From JBLHKE01 sp047619485 (GTDB taxonomy: Bacteria > Verrucomicrobiota > Verrucomicrobiia > Verrucomicrobiales > DEV007), in assembly GCA_047619485.1 (NCBI GenBank), contig JBLHKE010000501.1, positions 1 to 5,928 of the forward strand: a stretch of 5,928 nt of DNA, written 5' to 3'. A program made the position numbers and the translations under genes. Of the stretch, positions 1-5,365 are shown piece by piece (within the stretch, counting starts at the first letter, position 1; the number at the start of each line of letters is the position of its first letter). The notes under the pieces were generated by a model. The model was not told where the DNA came from, made no database searches, and saw only the letters and a program-made list of their open reading frames with translations.

Positions 1-208
1 AGTTAGGAGATCACCTTCTACCGGAGGAATCTAGCGGCGGCGGAAAAGCATGCCGTCGTGGCGAAGGGAAGGGCAATGGACACGCTGTATTTCATGGATT
101 TCCTAGAGGTAGCTTAGCGTGGGTGCCGGATTCATACCAAGACAATTCTGAGCTTCCGGGAGTGGCAAATCGCCTTGCGGCACGCTCTGGGCATCGCAGT
201 TTGCCAGC
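1..208. other. Left-edge stretch, possible remnant of an upstream gene end
   Basis: No complete gene is visible here. On the + strand, one frame is open from base 7 to a TAG at 115-117 and reads like a real protein tail (ends AMDTLYFMDFLEVA, GC-rich third positions), but a TAG at 4-6 and the lack of a usable start leave it without a beginning. A second frame is open from base 3 to a TGA at 210-212, which overlaps the ATG of the next gene as ATGA. Its product is rich in G, R and S and does not look like a folded protein. The stretch may hold a decayed or frameshifted C-terminus. I see no convincing promoter or Shine-Dalgarno site for the gene at 209. Confidence 0.3.
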
Positions 209-862
209 ATGAAATCTGCCCGTGCCACTGTCTGCTTGCTGTGCCTGCTGGTGGCTCTGGCAGGAGCGAAGCTTCCAACCGGAACCTACGGAATCAATGA
301 ACTCGATGAGGCGAGGGTAGAGGCGCTCAAGCGGGGCAGGGCGGTGGCCTTCCTCGTCTCCGAACCCGAGTCGAAATACAGCAAGACGCAGGAGGCGACG
401 ACTCTGGCGATCAAGGAACTGCGCAGCTACGCAGTGGTCGTGTTTCTTGTTTCGAAAAAAGTTGGAGAGCTCGTGATGCCGCCGCCCGTCGTCACTGGCC
501 TGCGCGGACCGATTGGTATGTTTGATCCGCGTATCGTCCTGAAGTCGGCAGACCTCACCGAGACTTTCGAGACGATCGGCAATGAGAAACTCGTTGGGGG
601 CGCGGCGCGCGATACCTATAGCGAATTGACGAAGTCGATGGGCAAGAGACTCGACGGCTGGGAATCGAGCGGAAACCCACCGGCTGAAGAGCTGACCTGG
701 ATGAGGGGCAACGAACGTCACTACCGCGGTCGCTACCTCGAGGTGAAAGACGGTGAACTAACCGTCGAGACCGTTGCGGGAAAATCGTATAGCTTTCCGC
801 TCCAGCGTTTGGGTAAGAAGAGTCAGGCGAGAGCGCAGCAGTTGTTTGACGCCGGGGATTGA
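209..862 (+). CDS. Secreted hypothetical protein, possible thioredoxin-like middle and SHD1-like C-terminus
   Basis: The product is 217 aa. Residues 1-20 form a clear Sec signal peptide: a basic start (MKSAR), a hydrophobic core (VCLLCLLVALAG) and a cut after about A20, so it should act in the periplasm or envelope. Residues 30-130 alternate helix and strand (RGRAVAFLVSEPES, SYAVVVFLVSKKV), as in thioredoxin-like folds. The place where CxxC would sit (around KYSKTQ, 56-61) has no cysteine, so redox activity is unlikely. Residues 164-213 resemble an SHD1-like domain: W164, YRGRYLEVKDGELTVE, then FPLQRLGKKSQARA. The domain calls come from pattern only. No Shine-Dalgarno lies before the ATG. The nearest downstream gene is about 480 bases away, so it is probably monocistronic. 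Function unknown. Confidence 0.8.
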   Translation: MKSARATVCLLCLLVALAGAKLPTGTYGINELDEARVEALKRGRAVAFLVSEPESKYSKTQEATTLAIKELRSYAVVVFLVSKKVGELVMPPPVVTGLRGPIGMFDPRIVLKSADLTETFETIGNEKLVGGAARDTYSELTKSMGKRLDGWESSGNPPAEELTWMRGNERHYRGRYLEVKDGELTVETVAGKSYSFPLQRLGKKSQARAQQLFDAGD

Positions 863-901
863 GCTGGGAGATACCCTAGCCTTCTGCATCAGCGTCGCCC
901 T

Positions 902-1003
902 GCGTGACGCGAGGCGGAAGCGCTCAGGAATCCCCATTCCGCAGCCGACGTCGGTCTGGGTCGGATACAATTCTGTCTTCGTGAAATGAAGCGCGCGTCA
1001 CGC
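902..1003. repeat. 10-base perfect inverted repeat, arms 902-911 and 994-1003
   Basis: GCGTGACGCG at 902-911 is the exact reverse complement of CGCGTCACGC at 994-1003, with 82 bases between. A second pair, CTCAGGAAT (923-931) with ATTCCTGAG (1032-1040), starts inside the loop and ends outside it, so the two helices would cross as in a pseudoknot. GCTCAGG (922-928) could instead pair with CCTGAGC (1006-1012), also crossing. The repeats are directly visible. A role as structured RNA or as protein sites is speculative, and chance is possible in GC-rich DNA. Confidence 0.35.
945..954. repeat. Perfect 10-base palindrome
   Basis: CCGACGTCGG is self-complementary over all ten bases. It lies in the gap 83 bases after the stop of the secreted protein gene. 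It could be an operator half-site cluster or chance. Only one copy is seen. Confidence 0.25.
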
Positions 1004-1092
1004 CGCCTGAGCTAGTGTTTCCCGCGTTGACATTCCTGAGGCAGCTTCCAGCGTTGGGATGTTTCTCATGCGCATTCTTAGGGTTTGTCAGT

Positions 1093-1121
1093 AAATAACT
1101 CCTACAATCTACAGGTTATTT
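1093..1121. repeat. A/T-rich inverted repeat, possible operator or weak terminator
   Basis: AAATAAC (1093-1099) and GTTATTT (1115-1121) are perfect 7-base inverted arms around a 15-base spacer, and the right arm runs into TTTT on the + strand. The stem is A/T-rich and the loop long, so a terminator for the gene ending at 862 would be weak and distant. A dyad operator upstream of the TATAAT box at 1162 fits at least as well. Confidence 0.3.
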
Positions 1122-1136
1122 TGGCCATCACCCGCG

Positions 1137-1167
1137 TTAGCTTCCAATTCAAATAGCCCGCTATAAT
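1137..1167 (+). promoter_or_regulatory. Candidate promoter for the DUF4197 gene (-10 TATAAT)
   Basis: A perfect TATAAT lies at 1162-1167, the best sigma70-type -10 in the gap. The -35 is poor: TTAGCT at 1137-1142 matches 3 of 6 at 19-base spacing. Transcription would begin near 1174, about 75 bases before the presumed original start of the DUF4197 signal peptide near 1248. PVC bacteria often have promoters unlike the E. coli consensus, so confidence is limited. Confidence 0.3.
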
Positions 1168-1248
1168 CGCTGGAATCTGCCTTGGTGCTGGCTAAAATTC
1201 CTGCGCATCTTTGTATGACTTATTTCCTGACAACCCCTTAGTTTCAAA

Positions 1249-1345
1249 TCGACACATCTCCTCCTCGCGCTGATAAGCCTCCTTCTCCTACCGGGCTGGA
1301 GGGTCTGGAGCCTGGCTGGAAACCGGCTCTGCCGTCCTCGGCGGG
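1249..1345 (+). other. Out-of-frame signal-peptide region of the DUF4197 gene
   Basis: Reading from 1252 gives THLLLALISLLLLPG, a textbook Sec hydrophobic core placed exactly where DUF4197 proteins normally have their signal peptide. It is in a different frame from the downstream ORF, whose own frame is closed by TGA and TAA at 1271-1276. It also has no ATG, GTG or TTG after its upstream stop (1228-1230). Leaving out one base near c1250 would create ATG ACA CAT CTC. Leaving out one base near the GGG at 1293-1295 would join the leader to the ORF as LLLLPAGGSGAWLETGS. Both are single extra bases, consistent with base-call errors or early gene decay. Confidence 0.55.
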
Positions 1346-1975
1346 ATGGGGCGTGGCGGACAGAAAGCTGATGTCGGGGCAGGCTTGAAAGAGGCGCTGC
1401 GCGTCGGCACCGAAACCGTGGTCGGCCAACTCGGCAAGACCGGCGGGTTCAACCTCGACCCCTCCATCCGCATCCCATTGCCACGACGGCTGAACACGAT
1501 GCGCGGCTGGCTGGAAAAATTCGGCATGGGCAATAGCTTCAATGATCTCGAAACCCGTCTCAACCGTGCGGCGGAGGCGGCAACGCCGAGAGCGAAGAGC
1601 ATCTTCTGGCAGTCGATCCGCGAGATGACGCTCAGCGATGCGATGGGCATCTTCAACGGTCCGCAAGATGCCGCGACCCAATACTTCAGGGGCAAGATGA
1701 GCCCGCGCCTCCAGGCGGAGATGAGCCCGGTGATCGCGACTAGCCTATCGCGTGTCGGTGCGATCCAGAAGTACGACGAGATCGTCTCGCGCTACGATGG
1801 CATCCCGGGTGCGCCGAAGCTGGCTCTCGACCTAAAGAATGAACTGGCGAAGCACACCTTGAACGGCGCGCTGGATGGAATTTTCCTCTACCTCGCGAAA
1901 GAAGAAGCCGCGATCCGCCAGAACCCGGCCAAACGTACCACCGAACTGCTGCGTGCCGTGTTTGGTAACAGGTAG
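1346..1975 (+). CDS. DUF4197 domain-containing protein, N-terminus apparently broken
   Basis: From ATG 1346 the product is 209 aa and covers a full DUF4197 domain. Family hallmarks run in order: AGLKEALRVGTETVV (12-26), FNLDPSIRIPLP (34-45), the helix LEKFGMGNSFNDLETRLNRA (55-74), the SIREMTLSDAMGIFNG segment, a DAATQYFR motif near 110, and a C-terminal LDGIFLYLAKEEAAIRQNP stretch ending in LLRAVFG. DUF4197 proteins are usually exported and mostly helical, with no established function. This ORF starts after the point where the signal peptide should be, so either the real start lies upstream through a frameshift (see 1249-1345) or the protein now stays in the cytoplasm. No Shine-Dalgarno precedes 1346. 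The downstream neighbour is convergent. Confidence 0.8.
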   Translation: MGRGGQKADVGAGLKEALRVGTETVVGQLGKTGGFNLDPSIRIPLPRRLNTMRGWLEKFGMGNSFNDLETRLNRAAEAATPRAKSIFWQSIREMTLSDAMGIFNGPQDAATQYFRGKMSPRLQAEMSPVIATSLSRVGAIQKYDEIVSRYDGIPGAPKLALDLKNELAKHTLNGALDGIFLYLAKEEAAIRQNPAKRTTELLRAVFGNR

Positions 1976-1986
1976 GGGGCTCCTAC
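1972..1986. terminator. Short hairpin carrying both convergent stop codons
   Basis: GTAGGGGGCTCCTAC folds into a stem of five pairs (GTAGG/CCTAC) plus a G-T wobble with a three-base loop. It contains the TAG of the + gene (1973-1975) and, on the other strand, the TAG of the - gene (1983-1985). Neither side has a good T-run, so it is at best a weak bidirectional terminator or a transcript-end stabiliser. Confidence 0.35.
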
Positions 1987-2297
1987 TCTGGTTGCTGGTC
2001 GATCCCTAACTCCTTCTTCAGGATCAGATCGAGGTCTGCCGTGCTCGGCCGCAAGCATTCAGACCTGCCGACTTTCACGATCTGAGCCTTCTCCGCCGTC
2101 TGCCCGATCGCGATGAAAATATCTCTGCCGATCGGAAGACCTGAATACTTCGTCGCCGATACTTTTCCCAGGAACCGGCCGTCGCCGCCCTCGCTCGTCG
2201 TTAGCTCCTCTGACTGCGAGGTGAACGCGTCGAAGTTGGAGCTGACCGCAGCTTCGATGTAGTCCTGGATTTCGAGGGGTGCCATTGGTTGCGTCAT
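1983..2297 (-). CDS. Small hypothetical protein
   Basis: The product is 104 aa from ATG 2297. A TTG 36 bases further upstream and an ATG at 2285 are alternatives, and none has a Shine-Dalgarno. I do not recognise the family. The protein is soluble-looking and acidic, with no signal peptide or membrane segment. It has an N-terminal helix (PLEIQDYIEAAVSSNFDAF), a strand-like middle (GRFLGKVSATKYSG, RDIFIAIGQT, KAQIVKVG) and a C-terminal helix (TADLDLILKKELGI). It lies 95 bases downstream of the LysE-family gene on the same strand, so it may be read from the same transcript or on its own, and it converges with the DUF4197 gene. No cysteine or metal motif suggests catalysis. Confidence 0.6.
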   Translation of the reverse strand: MTQPMAPLEIQDYIEAAVSSNFDAFTSQSEELTTSEGGDGRFLGKVSATKYSGLPIGRDIFIAIGQTAEKAQIVKVGRSECLRPSTADLDLILKKELGIDQQPE

Positions 2298-2308
2298 GAT
2301 GCCCAAGG

Positions 2309-2392
2309 AAGAGCCTGTTCGGGTCAAGCGCAAGTGCTCCAGATAGTGGGCAGATCAAATCCCAAATTGGTTCATCTTAAGAGCCTGTCGGG
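2309..2392. repeat. Near-identical direct repeat of a 15-base motif
   Basis: AAGAGCCTGTTCGGG (2309-2323) and AAGAGCCTGTCGGG (2379-2392) differ by one inserted T, in the same orientation 70 bases apart. Each can form a small hairpin (GAGCC with GGGTC with one mismatch; AGCC with GGCT). The second copy abuts the TAG of the LysE-family gene. The pair could be a regulatory repeat, a remnant of a mobile-element end, or a weak transcript-end structure. Confidence 0.35.
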
Positions 2393-3013
2393 CTAGGTGA
2401 TGATGGCTCGGAAGGCGAGGACGATCAAGAGGACTCCGAAAGTGGCGTTGATCGGTGATTCCCAGCGGAGGAATTGGCGCTTGGCGTGGCGCGTCTGGAG
2501 TAGGCGTGCGAATATCAACCAGACGATGAGGCCTTCGATGACGAGGATGGTCCCATAGGTGAGCCGCTCGATGGCGCTCGATTCGGCGCCGAGAAACATC
2601 AGCAGGATCGAGGAGATGATAATGACCACTTTGGGGTTAAGGAGGTTGGTGAGGAGTCCCTGGGAGAAGGCGCTCGCGTCGCTGAGCTGTCTGCTATCGA
2701 CGGCCTCTTGTGGCTGGTCGTTGGCGTGGTTCTTCTTCAATGAGAGCAATAGCCTTACTCCAAGATAGCTGAGGTAGAGGGCGCCGCCGTACTTCAGCGC
2801 TAGGTAGGTCGGACCGTCTTGCCTGATGACGAACGCTAGCCCGGTGAGGGCGATGGTGGTGTGGATGACGATGCCGGTGATGATGCCGACGATGGTGAAG
2901 ATGGCGGCGCGCAGGTCGTGGTTGAAGGAGTTCTTCAAGATGAGTAGCATGTCCGGGCCGGGCGAGAGCTGGCCGACGAGCATCAGGCAGGCGAAGTAGA
3001 AGTAGTCGAGCAT
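2393..3013 (-). CDS. LysE/RhtB-family amino-acid exporter
   Basis: The product is 206 aa, the usual size for the family, and is an inner-membrane protein with about six hydrophobic segments. Family signatures are present: GQLSPGPDMLLIL in the first segment (14-26), GGALYLSYLGVRLLL (76-90), a charged linker (about 92-114), GLLTNLLNPKVVII (119-132) and a hydrophobic C-terminal half ending FGVLLIVLAFRAIIT. Members export amino acids such as lysine, homoserine or threonine, or related metabolites, using the proton gradient. The substrate cannot be read from sequence. ATG 3013 lies 14 bases after the kinase stop, so it is probably cotranscribed as the last long gene of the cluster. No Shine-Dalgarno is seen. 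Confidence 0.9.
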   Translation of the reverse strand: MLDYFYFACLMLVGQLSPGPDMLLILKNSFNHDLRAAIFTIVGIITGIVIHTTIALTGLAFVIRQDGPTYLALKYGGALYLSYLGVRLLLSLKKNHANDQPQEAVDSRQLSDASAFSQGLLTNLLNPKVVIIISSILLMFLGAESSAIERLTYGTILVIEGLIVWLIFARLLQTRHAKRQFLRWESPINATFGVLLIVLAFRAIIT

Positions 3014-3027
3014 CGCCAGATCAAGGG

Positions 3028-3885
3028 CTAGCGTTGTGCCAATGCTAGTGCGCCGAGGATGCCGGCGCGATCCCCGAGGCCGGGGGGGGCGATCTCTGGC
3101 GGTTCGAGGTAGCCGTTCAGCTGGAGGGAGAGTGCTTCACAAATCAGCGGAAAGAGTTGCGCCTGGTTCATCACGCCACCGCCGAGTATGATCTTCTGTG
3201 GGGAAAGTGTTAGGGAGAGGTTGGTGAGCGCCAGCGCCAAGTAGTGCGCCTCGAGATCCCACGCCTCGTGGTCGGGGGACAACTGGCGGGCTGGCTTCCC
3301 CCAGCGCTCAGCGATGGCTGGGCCAGCAGCGAGGCCTTCCAGGCAGTCATGGTGGAATGGGCAGTGGCCGGCGTAGGGATCCCTCCCGAAGTCGTGCGGG
3401 ATTTTGAGGTGTCCGATCTCTGGGTGGAGGGCGCCGTGCAGGATTCGTCCGTCGACGATGGCTCCGCCACCGATCCCCGTTCCAACGGTGAGGTAGAGGA
3501 AGGTGTGGATGTCTTGCGCCGCTCCCCATTTCCCCTCCCCGAAGGCGGCGGCATTGACGTCGGTGTCGAAGTGGATCGGGATCTTGGTGCCGAATTTTGC
3601 TCTCAGAGGAGTCAGGAAGTCGGCGCCCTCCCAGCCTGGCTTTGGCGTTTTTAGGATCCGTCCATAGCTCTCGGGCTGGTGAGGGTTGATTCCCGCTGGC
3701 CCGAAGGTGCCAATACCGATGGCTTCGAGTTCGCCCTGCGCGCCGAGGAAGTCGACGATTTTGGCGAGGGTCGATTCGGGATCCTCCGTGGGGAAGCGGA
3801 CTTCCTCTAGGTCATCGGGACCGCTGCCTGCCGCGCAGACGATCTTCGTCCCGCCCGCTTCGATGGCACCGACACGTCTTGCCAT
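3028..3885 (-). CDS. ROK-family sugar kinase, fructokinase-like
   Basis: The product is 285 aa and cytoplasmic. It closely resembles the B. subtilis GmuE (YdhR) type of fructokinase, which phosphorylates fructose with ATP. The phosphate-binding motif is VGAIEAGGTK (5-14). The sugar site and catalytic Asp lie in FDTDVNAAAFGE (D109). The second nucleotide motif is LTVGTGIGGGAIVDG (132-146). The ROK zinc site is H159 in HPEIGHLK, then C175, H178 and C181 in HCPFHHDC. KIILGGGVM near the C-terminus completes the fold. The frame is open further upstream, into metF, but homology begins at MARRVGAIEAGG, so I chose ATG 3885, two bases after the metF stop. An eight-base C run in the coding strand (G run at 3082-3089) does not break the frame. 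Exact sugar specificity is inferred. Confidence 0.9.
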   Translation of the reverse strand: MARRVGAIEAGGTKIVCAAGSGPDDLEEVRFPTEDPESTLAKIVDFLGAQGELEAIGIGTFGPAGINPHQPESYGRILKTPKPGWEGADFLTPLRAKFGTKIPIHFDTDVNAAAFGEGKWGAAQDIHTFLYLTVGTGIGGGAIVDGRILHGALHPEIGHLKIPHDFGRDPYAGHCPFHHDCLEGLAAGPAIAERWGKPARQLSPDHEAWDLEAHYLALALTNLSLTLSPQKIILGGGVMNQAQLFPLICEALSLQLNGYLEPPEIAPPGLGDRAGILGALALAQR

Positions 3886-3887
3886 CT

Positions 3888-4805
3888 CTACGAGGCGACT
3901 GGCTGTGCCGCGTCGGAGTCGCGCAGTCCGAGGTTGGCGTAGATCTCGCGCGTGGCGTCGCTCTGGTTGAGAGTGTAGAAATGGATGCCGCTGACGCTGT
4001 TGTCGAGCAGGTCGGCGCATTGCTCGGAGGCGTAGTGGATGCCGACCCGGCGCACGGCTTCGGGGTCATCGCCACAGCGTGCGATCTGTTTGAGGAGCTT
4101 GGCGGGGTAGCGCGCGCCGGCGGCGAGTTCGGCCATGCGGCGCATGCCGCCTGCTGAAGTGATCGGCATGACCCCGGCGGTGATCGGAACGTTGATCCCG
4201 GCTAGCTGGCACCGGTCACGGAAGTCGTAGAAGTCGTGGTTGCTGAAGAACAACTGGGTGCAGATGTAGTCGGCACCGGCGTCGACCTTGGCTTTGAGGT
4301 AGTCCATTTCCAGCATCCGGTTGGGCGTGCCCGGGTGGCCTTCGGGGAAGCCCGCCACACCTATCCCGAAACCACGTTTATCCGGGTGGCCGCTGAATTT
4401 TTTGATGAAGGCGACGAGATCGGCCGCCTGCTGGAAAGCGTCGTCTGCTTTTTTGTAGTTGGTGAGGTCGCGTGGAGGATCGCCACCGAGGGCGAGGATG
4501 TTGCTGACGCCTGCGTCGGCGTAGCGCTCGAGGATCTGCTGGATGTCCGCCTCGCTGTGACACACGCAGGTGAGGTGCGGCACTGGAGGGATCGGCGTGC
4601 TCTCTTTAATGCGCACGACGAGGTCATGGGTCAGGTCTCGGGTGGTGCCACCCGCGCCGTAGGTGACGCTGACGAAGCTTGGCTTGTAAGGCTCGAGCTC
4701 TCTAATCGCGCCGTAGAGTTTCTCCGAAGCGGCCTTGGTTTTGGGTGGAAAAAACTCGAACGAGAGGGTGGTCGAATGCTTGGAAAATATGTCGTCGATG
4801 TGCAT
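3888..4805 (-). CDS. metF: 5,10-methylenetetrahydrofolate reductase (NAD(P)H)
   Basis: The product is 305 aa, full length for a bacterial MetF TIM barrel with FAD. It reduces 5,10-methylene-THF to 5-methyl-THF, the methyl donor for methionine synthesis, in the cytoplasm. Visible landmarks are LSFEFFPPK (14-22; E17 matches catalytic Glu28 of E. coli), SVTYGAGGTTRD (46-57), HLTCVCHS (77-84), NILALGGDPP (102-111; D109 matches Asp120), GVAGFPEGHP (FAD contacts), DYICTQLFFSNHDFYDFRDRC and ITAGVMPITS. The usual LRGD before the aspartate reads LGGD here. ATG 4805 starts at the expected N-terminal distance, with no Shine-Dalgarno. It lies 33 bases after a membrane-protein gene and 2 bases before the sugar kinase. 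No SAM or cobalamin riboswitch is visible in the short upstream gap. Confidence 0.96.
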   Translation of the reverse strand: MHIDDIFSKHSTTLSFEFFPPKTKAASEKLYGAIRELEPYKPSFVSVTYGAGGTTRDLTHDLVVRIKESTPIPPVPHLTCVCHSEADIQQILERYADAGVSNILALGGDPPRDLTNYKKADDAFQQAADLVAFIKKFSGHPDKRGFGIGVAGFPEGHPGTPNRMLEMDYLKAKVDAGADYICTQLFFSNHDFYDFRDRCQLAGINVPITAGVMPITSAGGMRRMAELAAGARYPAKLLKQIARCGDDPEAVRRVGIHYASEQCADLLDNSVSGIHFYTLNQSDATREIYANLGLRDSDAAQPVAS

Positions 4806-4838
4806 GTGTCGACGGAGTTTCTACGGTGGGGCGTGCCC

Positions 4839-5363
4839 TTAAGCAAGCAACGGTTGGATCACTCGCTTGCGGATCAGGTAGACGAAGAGCGCGCAGGAGA
4901 ACAACGCGCTGGTAAGGTAGCAGGTCAGTTGCACGGTCTGTGTCACGATCAGCGGCAGCGACTTGTCTGGGTAAAGTCTGGAGCCGTAGAGCATGTTCTT
5001 GGTCGTGAATGCGTAGATCCCCGTGGCAATTGAGGCGAGCTCGGCGGCGATGATCACGCAGATCACCCCGCGCAGCACCTGTCGCCATCCGAGAGGTGGC
5101 CACTTTTTCGGCAGAGCGAGGCTGATGAAAGCCGCGACACAGCCGAGGGCGAGCGCCGGCAGAGGGGCGGAGCAGAAGGCGTAGGCGGCGGCGAGTAGCA
5201 GCGGGTTTTTGATCCCCCAGAGCGGGTCGTGGTAGATTGTGAAATGCTCGGGGGCGATGCGCACGATGTACTGGTCGTGCAGGATCGCGTAGATCGTCAC
5301 CAGCAGGTAGGTGCCGATGATGATGGTGTAAAAATCTCGGCGGCTACCCTGGGCTTTGAGCAC
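4839..5363 (-). CDS. Four-helix inner-membrane protein of unknown function
   Basis: Counted from the outer GTG at 5369 the product is 176 aa. Four hydrophobic segments are seen at about 13-30 (FYTIIIGTYLLVTIYAIL), 55-86, 98-121 and 139-166, followed by a basic tail (YLIRKRV). The loop after helix 1, HDQYIVRIAPEHFTIYHDPL, with conserved-looking H, D, PEHF and H, resembles a motif I associate from memory with uncharacterised PVC membrane proteins (HDQ..R....EYFT..HPP). I chose GTG 5363, since AAGGAG at 5367-5372 sits five bases upstream. The outer GTG at 5369 overlaps that site and forms a GTGA overlap with the preceding stop. Either start implies translational coupling to the PDZ protein. No enzyme motif; function unknown. 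Confidence 0.8.
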   Translation of the reverse strand: MLKAQGSRRDFYTIIIGTYLLVTIYAILHDQYIVRIAPEHFTIYHDPLWGIKNPLLLAAAYAFCSAPLPALALGCVAAFISLALPKKWPPLGWRQVLRGVICVIIAAELASIATGIYAFTTKNMLYGSRLYPDKSLPLIVTQTVQLTCYLTSALFSCALFVYLIRKRVIQPLLA

Positions 5364-5365
5364 GT

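Larger units (their letters stand above)
863..1345. other. Intergenic stretch with inverted repeats; no convincing gene
   Basis: This stretch carries no convincing ORF. Short open frames entering it from the previous gene (to about 989 on +, from about 970 on -) look like shadows. It contains a 10-base inverted repeat (902-911 with 994-1003), a 9-base one (923-931 with 1032-1040), a small hairpin (927-940), a 10-base palindrome (945-954), an A/T-rich inverted repeat (1093-1121), a TATAAT box (1162-1167) and an out-of-frame signal-peptide reading (1249-1300). It most likely holds the 3' end of the upstream transcript and the promoter and leader of the DUF4197 gene. No tRNA or known riboswitch was recognised. 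Confidence 0.55.

Noticed and set aside
92..721. 209-codon - strand open frame opposite the secreted protein
   Set aside because: The + strand product has a clear signal peptide and domain-like pattern. The antisense product is rich in R, H and Q and has no fold signature.
774..989. Short + frame running out of the secreted protein gene
   Set aside because: It starts inside the gene in another frame, its product is basic with no pattern, and it has no ribosome-binding site.
1027..1055. Perfect TTGACA (1027-1032) as a promoter -35
   Set aside because: No -10-like hexamer is found 16-18 bases downstream (AGCGTT region).
1115..1145. Integron attC-like core (GTTA..., GCGTTAGCT)
   Set aside because: GTTAGCT does not fit GTTRRRY, no matching complementary core is found, and no integrase or cassette context is present.
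2379..2400. Strong terminator at the end of the LysE-family gene
   Set aside because: The hairpin has only four pairs (AGCC/GGCT) and no T-run follows it on the - strand.
3244..3654. + strand open frame opposite the sugar kinase
   Set aside because: It is a mirror frame of a well-supported ROK gene, with no independent motif.
3886..4020. N-terminal extension of the sugar kinase into metF
   Set aside because: The extra 45 residues are arginine-rich, lie out of frame over the metF end, and precede the conserved ROK N-terminus MARRVGAIEAGGTK.
4236..5033. Long + strand open frame (265 codons) opposite metF
   Set aside because: It lies antisense to metF and the membrane protein, both strongly supported. 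Its composition is that of a GC-rich mirror frame and it has no recognisable domain.
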